This document shows positions 19,737-27,527 of a DNA stretch of 64,000 bases, one piece after another (position 1 is the stretch's first letter; each line of letters begins with the position of its first letter). The position numbers and the translations under genes are program-made. Source of the stretch: Undibacterium paludis. GTDB lineage: Bacteria > Pseudomonadota > Gammaproteobacteria > Burkholderiales > Burkholderiaceae_D. The DNA lies in contig NZ_JAKZHX010000004.1 in the NCBI RefSeq assembly GCF_022568815.1, positions 186,001-250,000 of the forward strand, given 5' to 3'. A model generated the notes under the pieces. That model was given only the letters and a program-made list of their open reading frames with translations. It made no database searches and was not told where the DNA came from.

Positions 19737-20720
19737 TCAGACAGGCCAGCTCCCCATAGGTTCAAGAAAAGGAGACAAGGCAACTTCGCCCCAACGCAAG
19801 GGCAAGCTGTTTTCTACCAGGATGGCTTCGCAAATATGGTAACGCAACAGGCGCTGTGCACCAGCGTATGATAGCAGTTCTGGCCCATCCCAGATGATCT
19901 CTGCATCAACGGCCAGGTACAGCAAATCACCACGATCAAAATCAATAAACAGCAAGCCCGCCCTTGGATAAGCCTGGATATTGCCCGTCGTATTGAAGAA
20001 AAAATTGCCGATGAACTCAGGCGCAGTCAGGCTTAGTTGATTGTCTGCCCGCACAAAACCTGGCTTGCCACCCCGATGCGATACATCAACACTGAAGCGG
20101 TCATGACCCCCGGTGTTTTCCGGGCAGACGCTGGCAATAAAATAGGTATCGGCCCGACTGACTAATGCCAGCATGCGGGCATTGAGTGCTTTTGCATGAA
20201 TGACTTCAGACATCGCTTTATCGGTCTCATGCTCAATAAAGTGCGGGCTTCGTGTTTGTATGTATTTGGGGCAATTCCCAAAACTTTGCTTTACCCTGAC
20301 GGTAAAACCGTCTGCGTTCACCCCCGACACTGTTCCATTCATACGATTGCGACGGCGTGTGGGTAACTCTATGCCCAGCAAACCCAATGAGCGGTCTGGC
20401 CGCAGGTTTTTTGACAGCGGGTCGGCATGCAAGGGCTTGGCCTTGATGATGAGTTGCCCTGCATCTGGGGAGCTGATAAACCCAGGCTGTGCGCACAACA
20501 CTGAAGCCCAGGGTTGTCCTTGATCATCGACGCTGCCGACCAGCAGCATGGGCAATTGTGTGAAAAACTCCCTGTGCTGGTCTGGCATGTAAGAACGTAT
20601 TGATTTCCGGCCTATACCCTCGATTTTTTCGCGTATGCCCACACGCTGCTGGACTTCCACTTCCCCCTGGTGAAACGGGCTTTCTTCAACAATATCAGCT
20701 TCTGGGTTCAGGTGAGTCAT
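19737..20720 (-). CDS. pyridoxamine 5'-phosphate oxidase family protein
   Basis: 327 aa. Resembles the long flavin-binding PNPOx-like proteins of about 300 residues. The split-barrel core includes LPMLLVGSVDDQGQPWASVL (FMN-binding strand pair) and the conserved FIDFDRGDLLYLAVDAEI stretch near the C-terminus; RSYMPDQHREFF precedes the barrel. Biochemical role is probably flavin-dependent reduction or oxidation of a small xenobiotic or cofactor. It starts about 20 bp after the GST stop, so the two are one operon. Two adjacent ATG codons (20723 and 20720) are possible; the second has better spacing to GGGAG. Confidence 0.87.
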   Translation of the reverse strand: MTHLNPEADIVEESPFHQGEVEVQQRVGIREKIEGIGRKSIRSYMPDQHREFFTQLPMLLVGSVDDQGQPWASVLCAQPGFISSPDAGQLIIKAKPLHADPLSKNLRPDRSLGLLGIELPTRRRNRMNGTVSGVNADGFTVRVKQSFGNCPKYIQTRSPHFIEHETDKAMSEVIHAKALNARMLALVSRADTYFIASVCPENTGGHDRFSVDVSHRGGKPGFVRADNQLSLTAPEFIGNFFFNTTGNIQAYPRAGLLFIDFDRGDLLYLAVDAEIIWDGPELLSYAGAQRLLRYHICEAILVENSLPLRWGEVALSPFLEPMGSWPV

Positions 20721-20739
20721 CATTACGCTCCCTGATCAA

Positions 20740-21384
20740 TCAGGCTGCCAATGCAGCCGGTGACTTTTGCATGGCGATAAATCCGGGCAAAGCTTCTATG
20801 CGCGAGAGCCATGTACGTAGATGGGCAAATTCATCGAGGCTGAGCCCGCCTTCGGCTGCATGGGCAATGTAACTGTAGCATGCAATGTCTGCAATGGTAG
20901 GCTGCGCGGTCGCAAGATATTCACGCTGCGACAAGTGATCATCCAGAAAATGAAATAACCTGCTGGCAGTTGCCTGCGCAAGCTCCCAGTTGAAAGGCGC
21001 ACCAAACAGCCTGACCATGCGGGCTGACGCCGGACCACGGAAAACTTCGCCGGCTGCCAGGGATAAAAAGCGCTGAACCTGTGATGCTCCCACAGGATCG
21101 TCTGGCAACCAGCACGCATTGCCATATTTGCGTGCCAGATAAACCAGGATAGCGTTTGAATCGCTGACCACTATGTCACCATCAAGCAATACCGGTATCT
21201 GCCCCATAGGATTCAATGACAAGAACTGTTCCTGTTTTTGCTCACCCTTGGGCAAGTCCACATTGATCACCTTCACCGGCAAACCCAGCAAAGATAAAAA
21301 CAGTTCCGCCCTGTGCCCGTGCCCGGACAGTGGAAAACTGTAAAGTGTCAATACGGATGAACTGCTATTGTTTGCATCAGGCAT
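20740..21384 (-). CDS. glutathione S-transferase
   Basis: 214 aa. N-terminal thioredoxin-like domain (residues ~10-90) with the active-site region SFPLSGHGHRAE, the cis-Pro strand NPMGQIPVL and the glutathione-binding SDSNAILVYLA. An all-helical C-terminal domain follows, with AQPTIADIACYSYIAHAAEGG holding the N-capping box Asp. Conjugates glutathione to electrophiles or reduces peroxides in the cytosol. ATG is preceded by CCGGAG. It is co-transcribed with the PNPOx-like gene and lies behind a perfect inverted repeat that I infer to be the TetR operator. Confidence 0.93.
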   Translation of the reverse strand: MPDANNSSSSVLTLYSFPLSGHGHRAELFLSLLGLPVKVINVDLPKGEQKQEQFLSLNPMGQIPVLLDGDIVVSDSNAILVYLARKYGNACWLPDDPVGASQVQRFLSLAAGEVFRGPASARMVRLFGAPFNWELAQATASRLFHFLDDHLSQREYLATAQPTIADIACYSYIAHAAEGGLSLDEFAHLRTWLSRIEALPGFIAMQKSPAALAA

Positions 21385-21472
21385 AACTGGCTCCGGTTAA
21401 TTTGTATTGCTAGATTGAAATATTTGAAGCGACCACATGTCGGTTATTTGCTGTTATTGGATTAAATAAAAA

Positions 21473-21494
21473 TTGTACCGAACAATCGGTACAA
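21473..21494. promoter_or_regulatory. TetR operator upstream of GST
   Basis: Perfect 9-4-9 inverted repeat: TTGTACCGA, centre ACAA, TCGGTACAA. It lies between the tetR stop and the GST start. The same architecture recurs in front of tetR itself, which supports an operator role. Confidence 0.75.
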
Positions 21495-21555
21495 TAAATA
21501 TTGTAAAACCTGATGTCAAGGTGTTTTTTATCTTTTGAAATGGATGGATACGCTT

Positions 21556-22116
21556 TTAGGCGATCAATAATGCATCCGGCATCTCGCGCATAGTCCGCAA
21601 AAATGGCGCATTGTCCCCCAGTGCCCGAGACACGACGAGTGAGCCCTGAATCGATATGATGGCATTTTCAGCGCGCCGCATGGACTCAGCCTGATCGAAA
21701 CCGGCCTCCGCCACAACAGCCGCAATATGGCGCATCAGGTTTGCCACTCGCAAAGACAGGTATTGCTGGAACAACGCCGCTGCGCCTCCCATACTGAATA
21801 CATCGGTCAGGCAAGAAGTGTTGCCTGCATGGTAAAACACCGACAGCTGCGCAGCAAAAGCCATGAATCGCTGACGTGGATCCCCCGGGGAATTCAATGC
21901 TGCAAGGACGTCATTGACAAAAATCTCTCCGACTGCGGCCATGGCTGCACTCGCCATATCTTCCTTGCCGTTGGGGAAATAATGATAAAGGCTGGAACGC
22001 CCCAAACCCGTCGCCTGCGACAGGCGTGCCAGGCTGGTGCCATCGTAACCATGACTGCGGAACTCTTGCAGGATACGGCTTACAACTTCTTCACGGGACA
22101 GGATGGCAGCAGGCAT
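21556..22116 (-). CDS. TetR/AcrR family transcriptional regulator
   Basis: 186 aa. N-terminal TetR helix-turn-helix (about residues 6-52: TSLARLSQATGLGRSSLYHYFPNGKEDM) and an all-helical ligand domain containing the TetR C-terminal segment GNTSCLTDVFSMGG, as in the YfiR/LmrA group. Predicted repressor of itself and of the downstream GST-PNPOx operon, relieved by an electrophile or drug. A GTG at 22122 is also in frame; the ATG at 22116 lies only 8 bp from the operator, so the leader is very short and no SD is visible. Confidence 0.92.
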   Translation of the reverse strand: MPAAILSREEVVSRILQEFRSHGYDGTSLARLSQATGLGRSSLYHYFPNGKEDMASAAMAAVGEIFVNDVLAALNSPGDPRQRFMAFAAQLSVFYHAGNTSCLTDVFSMGGAAALFQQYLSLRVANLMRHIAAVVAEAGFDQAESMRRAENAIISIQGSLVVSRALGDNAPFLRTMREMPDALLIA

Positions 22117-22123
22117 AAACACA

Positions 22124-22145
22124 TTGTAATGATTGTTCGGTACGA
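22124..22145. promoter_or_regulatory. TetR operator in its own promoter
   Basis: TTGTAATGA, centre TTGT, TCGGTACGA: same 9-4-9 layout as the site at 21473, matching it at 7 of 9 and 8 of 9 arm positions. Its position directly before the tetR start predicts autoregulation. Confidence 0.65.
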
Positions 22146-22256
22146 GAATTATAGGGGATTACCGTCAAGGCGTTAAAACCGATGGTGAATCAACGACTTG
22201 TCATCCCCGTACAGCAGGCATTGAACAAAAATCTGGTGATAGCGGAAGTCCGTCTT

Positions 22257-23192
22257 TTACTGCCCTTGCTTCTTCAAGGCCTCGATTTCAAAGTCACCAT
22301 CATCAACCAGCCTCTCCCAGCCTTCAAATTTTGCTGGAAGTAAAGACTTTGCCATCGACAATAAAAGACTCTGACCAGTAGCGGTATTCCTGGGAGTCAA
22401 CTGGTACACCGTATCAGTAAATGCCGCCGCCGGTGTTGTGAACTTCCAGCCCATGTCCTTGAACTGGGCGATGACATCACCAAGCCACAAGGCATTGATA
22501 AGATTGTGGTGTATCAGCATGACCTGCGGAATGTCACGTCCCTGCAATGTGAATGCCAGTTTGCGGTAGGCTTCCGCACGCTGGCGTATGTGGGACAGAT
22601 AAGCCTGTTTAATCGGCGTAACGTCAGCCTGCGGATTCTTTTTCAGCACAGCAATCAGCTCTTCATTCAGGCGCCAATCACTGGTATCAAGACTGACATA
22701 GGCATTGCGATAATTTTGCTGCTTGAGAAACTGGCGCATGCCATCAATTTTCTCGGGTGTTTTACCTTCACGCAAATACGTAAAGCGATACCATTTCTGA
22801 TACCCGGGCAAGGTGCTGATGATCTTGTCACAGTCGAGGATTTCTTTCTGGTAATCGGCTAAACTGACTTTTTCGCTATTGAGGTCAGGATGGGTCATGG
22901 TGTGATTACCGATTGCGTGCCCTGCATCACCCCATGCCTTTGCCAGAGCATAACCTTCTGGCCGGTCTGCACCGTTGCCTGCCGTCACAAACAGGGCGGC
23001 TGACACACCGTACTTGCTCAGAGCAGCAAGTATGGCCTGATTGCGCTGCTGCGGACTGAGCATGGGAGTTTGCTCCAGCTGCGGACCATCATCCATGGTC
23101 AGGGCCAGGGTCTGTGCGCGGACGGACGCTGTCGTCAGTACAGCAAACAACAAGATGACTTTTAAAAACGATTTGTCAAATGCTCTAGTCAT
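22257..23192 (-). CDS. polysaccharide deacetylase (NodB domain)
   Basis: 311 aa. Signal peptide (KVILLFAVLTTASVRA) then a carbohydrate esterase family 4 domain. Motif 1 TMDDGP gives the catalytic base and metal Asp; motif 2 HTMTH gives the two zinc His; motif 3 is RFTYLREG, where the usual Pro is Thr; late motifs are DTSDW and LIHHN. It should remove N-acetyl groups from an extracytoplasmic glycan such as peptidoglycan or exopolysaccharide. An upstream ATG (23219) would overlap the lipoprotein gene by 20 bp; 23192 gives a shorter n-region. It lies just behind the lipoprotein gene on the same strand, so they are probably one operon. Confidence 0.88.
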   Translation of the reverse strand: MTRAFDKSFLKVILLFAVLTTASVRAQTLALTMDDGPQLEQTPMLSPQQRNQAILAALSKYGVSAALFVTAGNGADRPEGYALAKAWGDAGHAIGNHTMTHPDLNSEKVSLADYQKEILDCDKIISTLPGYQKWYRFTYLREGKTPEKIDGMRQFLKQQNYRNAYVSLDTSDWRLNEELIAVLKKNPQADVTPIKQAYLSHIRQRAEAYRKLAFTLQGRDIPQVMLIHHNLINALWLGDVIAQFKDMGWKFTTPAAAFTDTVYQLTPRNTATGQSLLLSMAKSLLPAKFEGWERLVDDGDFEIEALKKQGQ

Positions 23193-23199
23193 ACAAAAA

Positions 23200-23832
23200 T
23201 CAGTCAATTTTGTAGCCATTATCTTTTACAGCTACTTCTTTAATGTCTAACAGCATGAATTGCTGACCGTTCCATTGATAGAGTGCAGGTTTCTCACTGT
23301 TATCGTGGGCAATCGCGATCAGCTGCTTCTGGTTCGATGCTGCATCATAATTCCACTCGAATGCGGCACCCAGCAAGGTTTGCAAGAGCTTGTATTCACC
23401 TTGCACCATACCGTAGACATTCATTTGTTCAACCGCCGCCCCCTGTTGCATGGCGACGATGAACAGTGGTTTTCCAGCATAGCTAAATTCGGTGTGCAGA
23501 TGCAGTCGTGGATTATAGCTATCAGAGAATTGCAATTCGGATACCTCGCGCCAGACCGCCTTGTCTTTTTTCAGGATACTTACGGTGGTCAGTGCGTCGC
23601 CCTTTTGTCCGGCGCTTTTTTGCTTGTCCATACGGCTGGACCAGGTCATCACCTTCCAGTCCTCTGCGATAGTCAGCATGGAATAATTTTCGTAACCAGC
23701 CAGATTCGCTTTATTCAATGCAGGAAAAGTGGATTGTTCAGTGCTGGCAGGAATGTCGGTCTTTTCAGTGCGCTGACACGCTGCCAGGGTGAGGACCAAA
23801 CACAGGGGAAGAAAACGGTTGCGATAAGACAT
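23200..23832 (-). CDS. lipoprotein of unknown function
   Basis: 210 aa. Lipobox LAAC at about residue 19 after a basic n-region (MSYRNRFLP) marks it as a lipoprotein. The rest is beta-rich with no family I recognise: alternating strands such as SKLEV-like WREVSELQFSDSYN and PLFIVAMQQGAA, resembling periplasmic lipoproteins with repeated beta hairpins. It precedes the polysaccharide deacetylase and overlaps its alternative start, so it may act with it at the envelope. Confidence 0.78.
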   Translation of the reverse strand: MSYRNRFLPLCLVLTLAACQRTEKTDIPASTEQSTFPALNKANLAGYENYSMLTIAEDWKVMTWSSRMDKQKSAGQKGDALTTVSILKKDKAVWREVSELQFSDSYNPRLHLHTEFSYAGKPLFIVAMQQGAAVEQMNVYGMVQGEYKLLQTLLGAAFEWNYDAASNQKQLIAIAHDNSEKPALYQWNGQQFMLLDIKEVAVKDNGYKID

Positions 23833-24196
23833 GTATTAATCATCAAAAACTTTTCCATCTATTCATTGGGCTTATGCCTGACTAAAGATATCCAAGTGAA
23901 GAAGTATATTTACCTAAAGTAATAGAATAACATTAAGTGTCAAAAATAGATGGCAAGACTACAATATGAATTGTAAGCAGCTGTTATTTTCATTTCCTGT
24001 CCTCTGTTGCCTCCACTCTGAACAATGCTTGTTTTTCAAATTATTTTTTTGCTGACAATGCCGCGTCTCTACGCATTCAGGAGCATATAATCATGTCACC
24101 CTGCGTCGGTTAATACTGCAGGTTTTCATTCTTCTGGCTGATCCGGATCAGCTTTGATGTCAAGCATGCAGTCTTCAACCACAAGGAGTCATCAGC
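23833..24196. other. intergenic region between divergent genes
   Basis: 364 bp, AT-rich, holding the promoters of the lipoprotein operon and the VOC gene. The only clear structure is the palindrome listed at 24137. Confidence 0.5.
24137..24152. promoter_or_regulatory. 16-bp palindrome upstream of VOC gene
   Basis: GCTGATCCGGATCAGC is a perfect 16-bp palindrome 45 bp before the VOC start. It could be an operator for a dimeric regulator; no regulator gene is adjacent. Confidence 0.4.
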
Positions 24197-24970
24197 ATGA
24201 GTATTGTCACATCCCATGAACCCGGTGCATTTTGCTGGGTAGAACTCGCCACCAATGACCAGAATGCGACAAAACGGTTTTACGGCGAACTTTTTGGCTG
24301 GACAGCCAATGATCAGGACATGGGGCCTGAAGGCGTGTACACCATTTTCCAGTTGAAAGAAAACGACGCCGCGGCAGCATATACCCTGCACCCGGAACGT
24401 CAGGCTGGCATACCACCACACTGGATGATTTATATCTCAACCAGGGATGCGGATACAACCGTCAAGCAAAGTGTGGAGCTCGGTGGCGAAGTCATCCTGC
24501 CGGCGTTCGATGTGTATGACCTCGGTCGCATGGCAGTCCTGAAGGACCCTGCCGGCGCTTTTCACAACATCTGGCAACCTGGCAAAAATACCGGCATGGG
24601 TGTAAACAATGAAGATGGCGCTTTCTGCTGGGGTCAGCTCAATACCAGCGATACTGCAAAAGCAGAAGCCTATTACACCGCCCTGTTTGGCTGGGGCGCG
24701 CAAACCGGGACTGGCGGCGGCATGACCTACACGGAATGGCAGCAAAACGGCACACCCATAGGCGGCATGATGGCCCTGCCCGACAGCGCCATGGCGCCAT
24801 CACACTGGCTGGCATATTTCAGTGTGGCGAACTGCGACAATAGCGCAGCCAAGGCCCAGTCTCTGGGTGCAACAATCTATGTTCCGCCCAGCGATATTCC
24901 TGGTACCGGCCGCTTTTCAGTCCTGGCAGACCCGCAGGGTGCCGTGTTCGCGCTGTATCAACAAAGCTGA
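24197..24970 (+). CDS. two-domain VOC (glyoxalase-fold) protein
   Basis: 257 aa. Two tandem vicinal-oxygen-chelate modules (about residues 7-125 and 133-255), each with GAFCWVEL/GAFCWGQL, a FYGELFGW/YYTALFGWG strand, and the terminal VLKDPAGAFHNIWQP/VLADPQGAVFALYQQ. This is the layout of CFP30B-like proteins, often annotated as putative hydroxylase or glyoxalase. Metal ligands of true glyoxalase I are not all present, so the reaction is unknown. SD AAGGAG lies before the ATG. It converges with the racemase gene only 9 bp away. Confidence 0.9.
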   Translation: MSIVTSHEPGAFCWVELATNDQNATKRFYGELFGWTANDQDMGPEGVYTIFQLKENDAAAAYTLHPERQAGIPPHWMIYISTRDADTTVKQSVELGGEVILPAFDVYDLGRMAVLKDPAGAFHNIWQPGKNTGMGVNNEDGAFCWGQLNTSDTAKAEAYYTALFGWGAQTGTGGGMTYTEWQQNGTPIGGMMALPDSAMAPSHWLAYFSVANCDNSAAKAQSLGATIYVPPSDIPGTGRFSVLADPQGAVFALYQQS

Positions 24971-24979
24971 GCCAGCAGT

Positions 24980-25681
24980 TCACCCGGCTTTTCTGTTGTG
25001 ATCCAGGTAAGCAATAGCGCTCGCTACGCCTAAGCTGGGGCTGGCCAGTACCGGCAGCCCCAGATCAGCCAGTTCATCTGCAGCAGCAGCCATTGACGCC
25101 TGTGCCAGCACTACCACATCAACATCACCCATGTGTACCACTTGCCTGAGGTTTGCGATGATATCTTGCAGATAGGCCGAGCGATCGCCGCTCATGAAAT
25201 GTAGCCATGCACTACTGACCAGCAGTTCACGAATGTCAACAGCCTTACCCGCTCTTCTCGCAGACTCCGCCAGCAGTTCACGGGTTGGCAACAGCGTGCT
25301 TTCCAGGGCTGCCACCATCAATATGCGCGCACCGAGCTTCACTGCCTTGTCTGCCATGGCGCGATCTATCCTGGCTGTGGCAAAGTCTGCGTGCTGTCCC
25401 ATGCTTTCAGCTACTGCGCCTATGGTAGAGCAGGTACAGACCACCAGACGGGAACCACTCTTGCCAGCTTCATGCATTGCCGCCTGTATGCGCTGACCAA
25501 GAGCAGCATCAATACCCCCTGCCCGCTGTGCATCTGCCAGCAAACAGGCGTCAACATGGTGATGGACTTTTAAACCTGGCGAGATGGTCTGAACCAGATT
25601 CTCAAATGTCGGGATATGAACTGCTGACGTATGCAGGAAAGCCAGTTCGTGCCGAACTGATAACGATGTCGGTTCTGCCAT
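24980..25681 (-). CDS. Asp/Glu racemase superfamily protein
   Basis: 233 aa. N-terminal half has the first active-site Cys loop (VVCTCSTIGAVAESMG), with a hydantoin/Asp-Glu racemase fold. The second half, where racemases have a matching GCT loop, shows VVLAQASMAAAADEL without Cys. A single-Cys enzyme may be a decarboxylase (as in arylmalonate decarboxylase, though there the retained Cys is the other one), an isomerase of the maleate type, or non-catalytic. It starts 1 bp after the SRPBCC stop, in an ArsR-SRPBCC operon. Confidence 0.8.
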   Translation of the reverse strand: MAEPTSLSVRHELAFLHTSAVHIPTFENLVQTISPGLKVHHHVDACLLADAQRAGGIDAALGQRIQAAMHEAGKSGSRLVVCTCSTIGAVAESMGQHADFATARIDRAMADKAVKLGARILMVAALESTLLPTRELLAESARRAGKAVDIRELLVSSAWLHFMSGDRSAYLQDIIANLRQVVHMGDVDVVVLAQASMAAAADELADLGLPVLASPSLGVASAIAYLDHNRKAG

Positions 25682-25682
25682 G

Positions 25683-26162
25683 TCAGTTAATACCCTTCAT
25701 ATGAGCAACCAGTTGATCAAGCGCAGTACCCCAACCGTGATGGAAACCCATTTCTTCATGTTTTTTCCGGTCTTCCACACTTTTGTGCAAGACCACGGCC
25801 GTGTATTTTGTGCCTGCTTCATGCGGCTCAAAAGTGATCGTAGCCGTCATGAAAGAATTGCCAGTGGGACGAAAACCTGGTCCCAGGGCATCGGTAAACA
25901 CCAGTTTCTTGCCTGGCACAACTTCCAGATAGCAGCCCACATTGTCATGATCCATACCTTCAGGCGAGCGCATCACGGTACGGAAAATACCGCCCGGCCG
26001 CAGGTCGATTTCGCAATCCACGGTTTTCCATGGGGCGGGAGTAAACCATTCCAGTATATGCGCAGGCGTGGTCCAGGCCGCCCATACCAGGGCAGGTGGA
26101 ATGTCGACAATGCGTTCCAGCACCAGGTCCAGTGTCCCTTCTCCTGCTTTTGCATCAGTCAT
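25683..26162 (-). CDS. SRPBCC (AHSA1-type) protein
   Basis: 159 aa. START/AHSA1-like helix-grip fold for hydrophobic ligands: [24 protein letters not shown] is the canonical first helix and strand, and [19 protein letters not shown] and [19 protein letters not shown] are family landmarks. These proteins, encoded behind an ArsR-type repressor, often occur as a stress or drug-response pair; the ligand is unknown. Its ATG overlaps the ArsR stop by 8 bp, indicating translational coupling. Confidence 0.9.
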   Translation of the reverse strand: MTDAKAGEGTLDLVLERIVDIPPALVWAAWTTPAHILEWFTPAPWKTVDCEIDLRPGGIFRTVMRSPEGMDHDNVGCYLEVVPGKKLVFTDALGPGFRPTGNSFMTATITFEPHEAGTKYTAVVLHKSVEDRKKHEEMGFHHGWGTALDQLVAHMKGIN

Positions 26163-26496
26163 TACGAGTCTCCTTGAGCGTGTTCAGATAAGTGTCCAAT
26201 TGATTGAAACGTGCTTCCCAATGGCTGCGCTGCCGGGCCAGCCACTGCTCGGCTTCTTTCAATGCCTGAGGTGCCAGTTGATAGGTGCGCACACGCCCTT
26301 TTTTTTCTGAATACACCAGGCCAGAGTTTTCCAGCACCCGCAAGTGCTGGGTAAATGAGGGCAAAGCCATGTCAAAATCTTGCGCCAGCTCACTGACCTG
26401 CGCCGGCCCCCGGCATAATCGCGCCAGTACCGCACGTCGGGTTGAGTCACCCAGCGCAGAAAACAATTGATCAAGTTGCTGTGTTTGTTCGAGCAT
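26155..26496 (-). CDS. ArsR family HTH regulator
   Basis: 113 aa. Winged helix of the ArsR/SmtB fold (residues ~8-95) with [40 protein letters not shown] (recognition helix), and wing [12 protein letters not shown]. The metal-binding ELxVCDL motif is missing, so it senses something other than a metal, as is typical for the subgroup paired with SRPBCC proteins. An in-frame TTG upstream is less likely than ATG 26496. First gene of a three-gene operon (ArsR, SRPBCC, racemase-like). Confidence 0.92.
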   Translation of the reverse strand: MLEQTQQLDQLFSALGDSTRRAVLARLCRGPAQVSELAQDFDMALPSFTQHLRVLENSGLVYSEKKGRVRTYQLAPQALKEAEQWLARQRSHWEARFNQLDTYLNTLKETRND

Positions 26497-26551
26497 AAGC
26501 GCAATATAGCGCAAGAAAACACTTAGGTAAATACCTTTATATCAATCCTGG

Positions 26552-27262
26552 TCAATGATTGATTTTTTCATCCTGATGTAATTGCTTGAGGCTCTGCTCA
26601 AACGGGAAAAGCAAATCCTTGTTGTGAAGCGAGAGGTAGAGATAGATCGGTTTGAAAAACAGGTCCTGCAGCAGATAGGCATCGGGCGCCTGCTGGATCT
26701 CATTCAGCATTTTCTGTGCCAGGGTCTTGGTCATGATGCAGGCATCGCCATGTTTTCTTAATACCTTGTACGCACAATCATGCTCTGAATTGACGGCAAC
26801 CAGATGGCGCAGCTCTGTATGCACAGCAATTACAGCATTGCCCCGTACATAGAACACGGTGCGATTCTCAAGGTCTGCCATGCTCTTGACCAGTAAGTTC
26901 CTGTCGTGTGTCAATACACTGAAACTCAATTGTCCGATAGCGACGGGAACGCGTACGGCTGTTGGCGCCAGTTGCTGGAAATCTTCGAAGCGCGGCAGCT
27001 CCCCTGCACTTTCGCTATCCTGCAACATCTTCAAGGCACGGCCAGGAGGATAGGCTGTCAAGGTGCAGCGCAGCCCATTGTAGGTACAGAGTTTTTCCAA
27101 CAATTTTTTGGCTGCTACAAATGTGTCGCCCGCATCGGAAAGAGAAGATGTGAAATGCAAAACATCTTGCCTCGCCGGCAGTTCGCCGGCACAGGTGATA
27201 CCAACAAACGCGCAGTAGTAAACCATAGCTGTTAAAAATGCACGCACACGTTGGCCTTTCAA
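26552..27262 (-). CDS. periplasmic solute-binding protein-like (family 3)
   Basis: 236 aa. A Sec signal peptide with basic n-region (KGQRVR) and cleavage near ITCAG precedes a substrate-binding-protein fold of the type II periplasmic cluster: LHFTSSLSDAG, RALKMLQ, and the hinge segment VAIGQLSFSVLTHDRNLL then MADLENRTVFYVRGNAVI. No permease or ATPase gene is nearby, so it may be an orphan sensor or transport protein. The start appears to be TTG (27262); ATG 27226 would leave a poor signal peptide. It stands 246 bp upstream-free of the next gene. Confidence 0.78.
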   Translation of the reverse strand: MKGQRVRAFLTAMVYYCAFVGITCAGELPARQDVLHFTSSLSDAGDTFVAAKKLLEKLCTYNGLRCTLTAYPPGRALKMLQDSESAGELPRFEDFQQLAPTAVRVPVAIGQLSFSVLTHDRNLLVKSMADLENRTVFYVRGNAVIAVHTELRHLVAVNSEHDCAYKVLRKHGDACIMTKTLAQKMLNEIQQAPDAYLLQDLFFKPIYLYLSLHNKDLLFPFEQSLKQLHQDEKINH

Positions 27263-27501
27263 ACTGGTATTGCTCTTTTCAGAATCAAACTGATAACAAC
27301 AAACATGGCTGAAAAAAGAACTGCCAAATCCACTTAACAGCAGTATTTAACAATACAGATGCAGTTACAAGACGATTTAATATAATGTTGCATAGCCAGT
27401 GAAAAACCCTGCTGCAATGCCAATAAAACCTTGATCAGGTACGGGCGCATGGCAGGGCTCTGGTGTCTCTGACATATCAATTCATCAATCAACTTGACTC
27501 A

Positions 27502-27527
27502 TGGAGTTTCAGGCACCTGAAACTCCA
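27502..27527 (-). terminator. hairpin across the acyltransferase stop
   Basis: TGGAGTTTCAG and CTGAAACTCCA form a perfect 11-bp stem with a 4-nt loop covering the stop codon. No T-tract follows, so it may protect the transcript end instead of terminating it. Confidence 0.4.
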
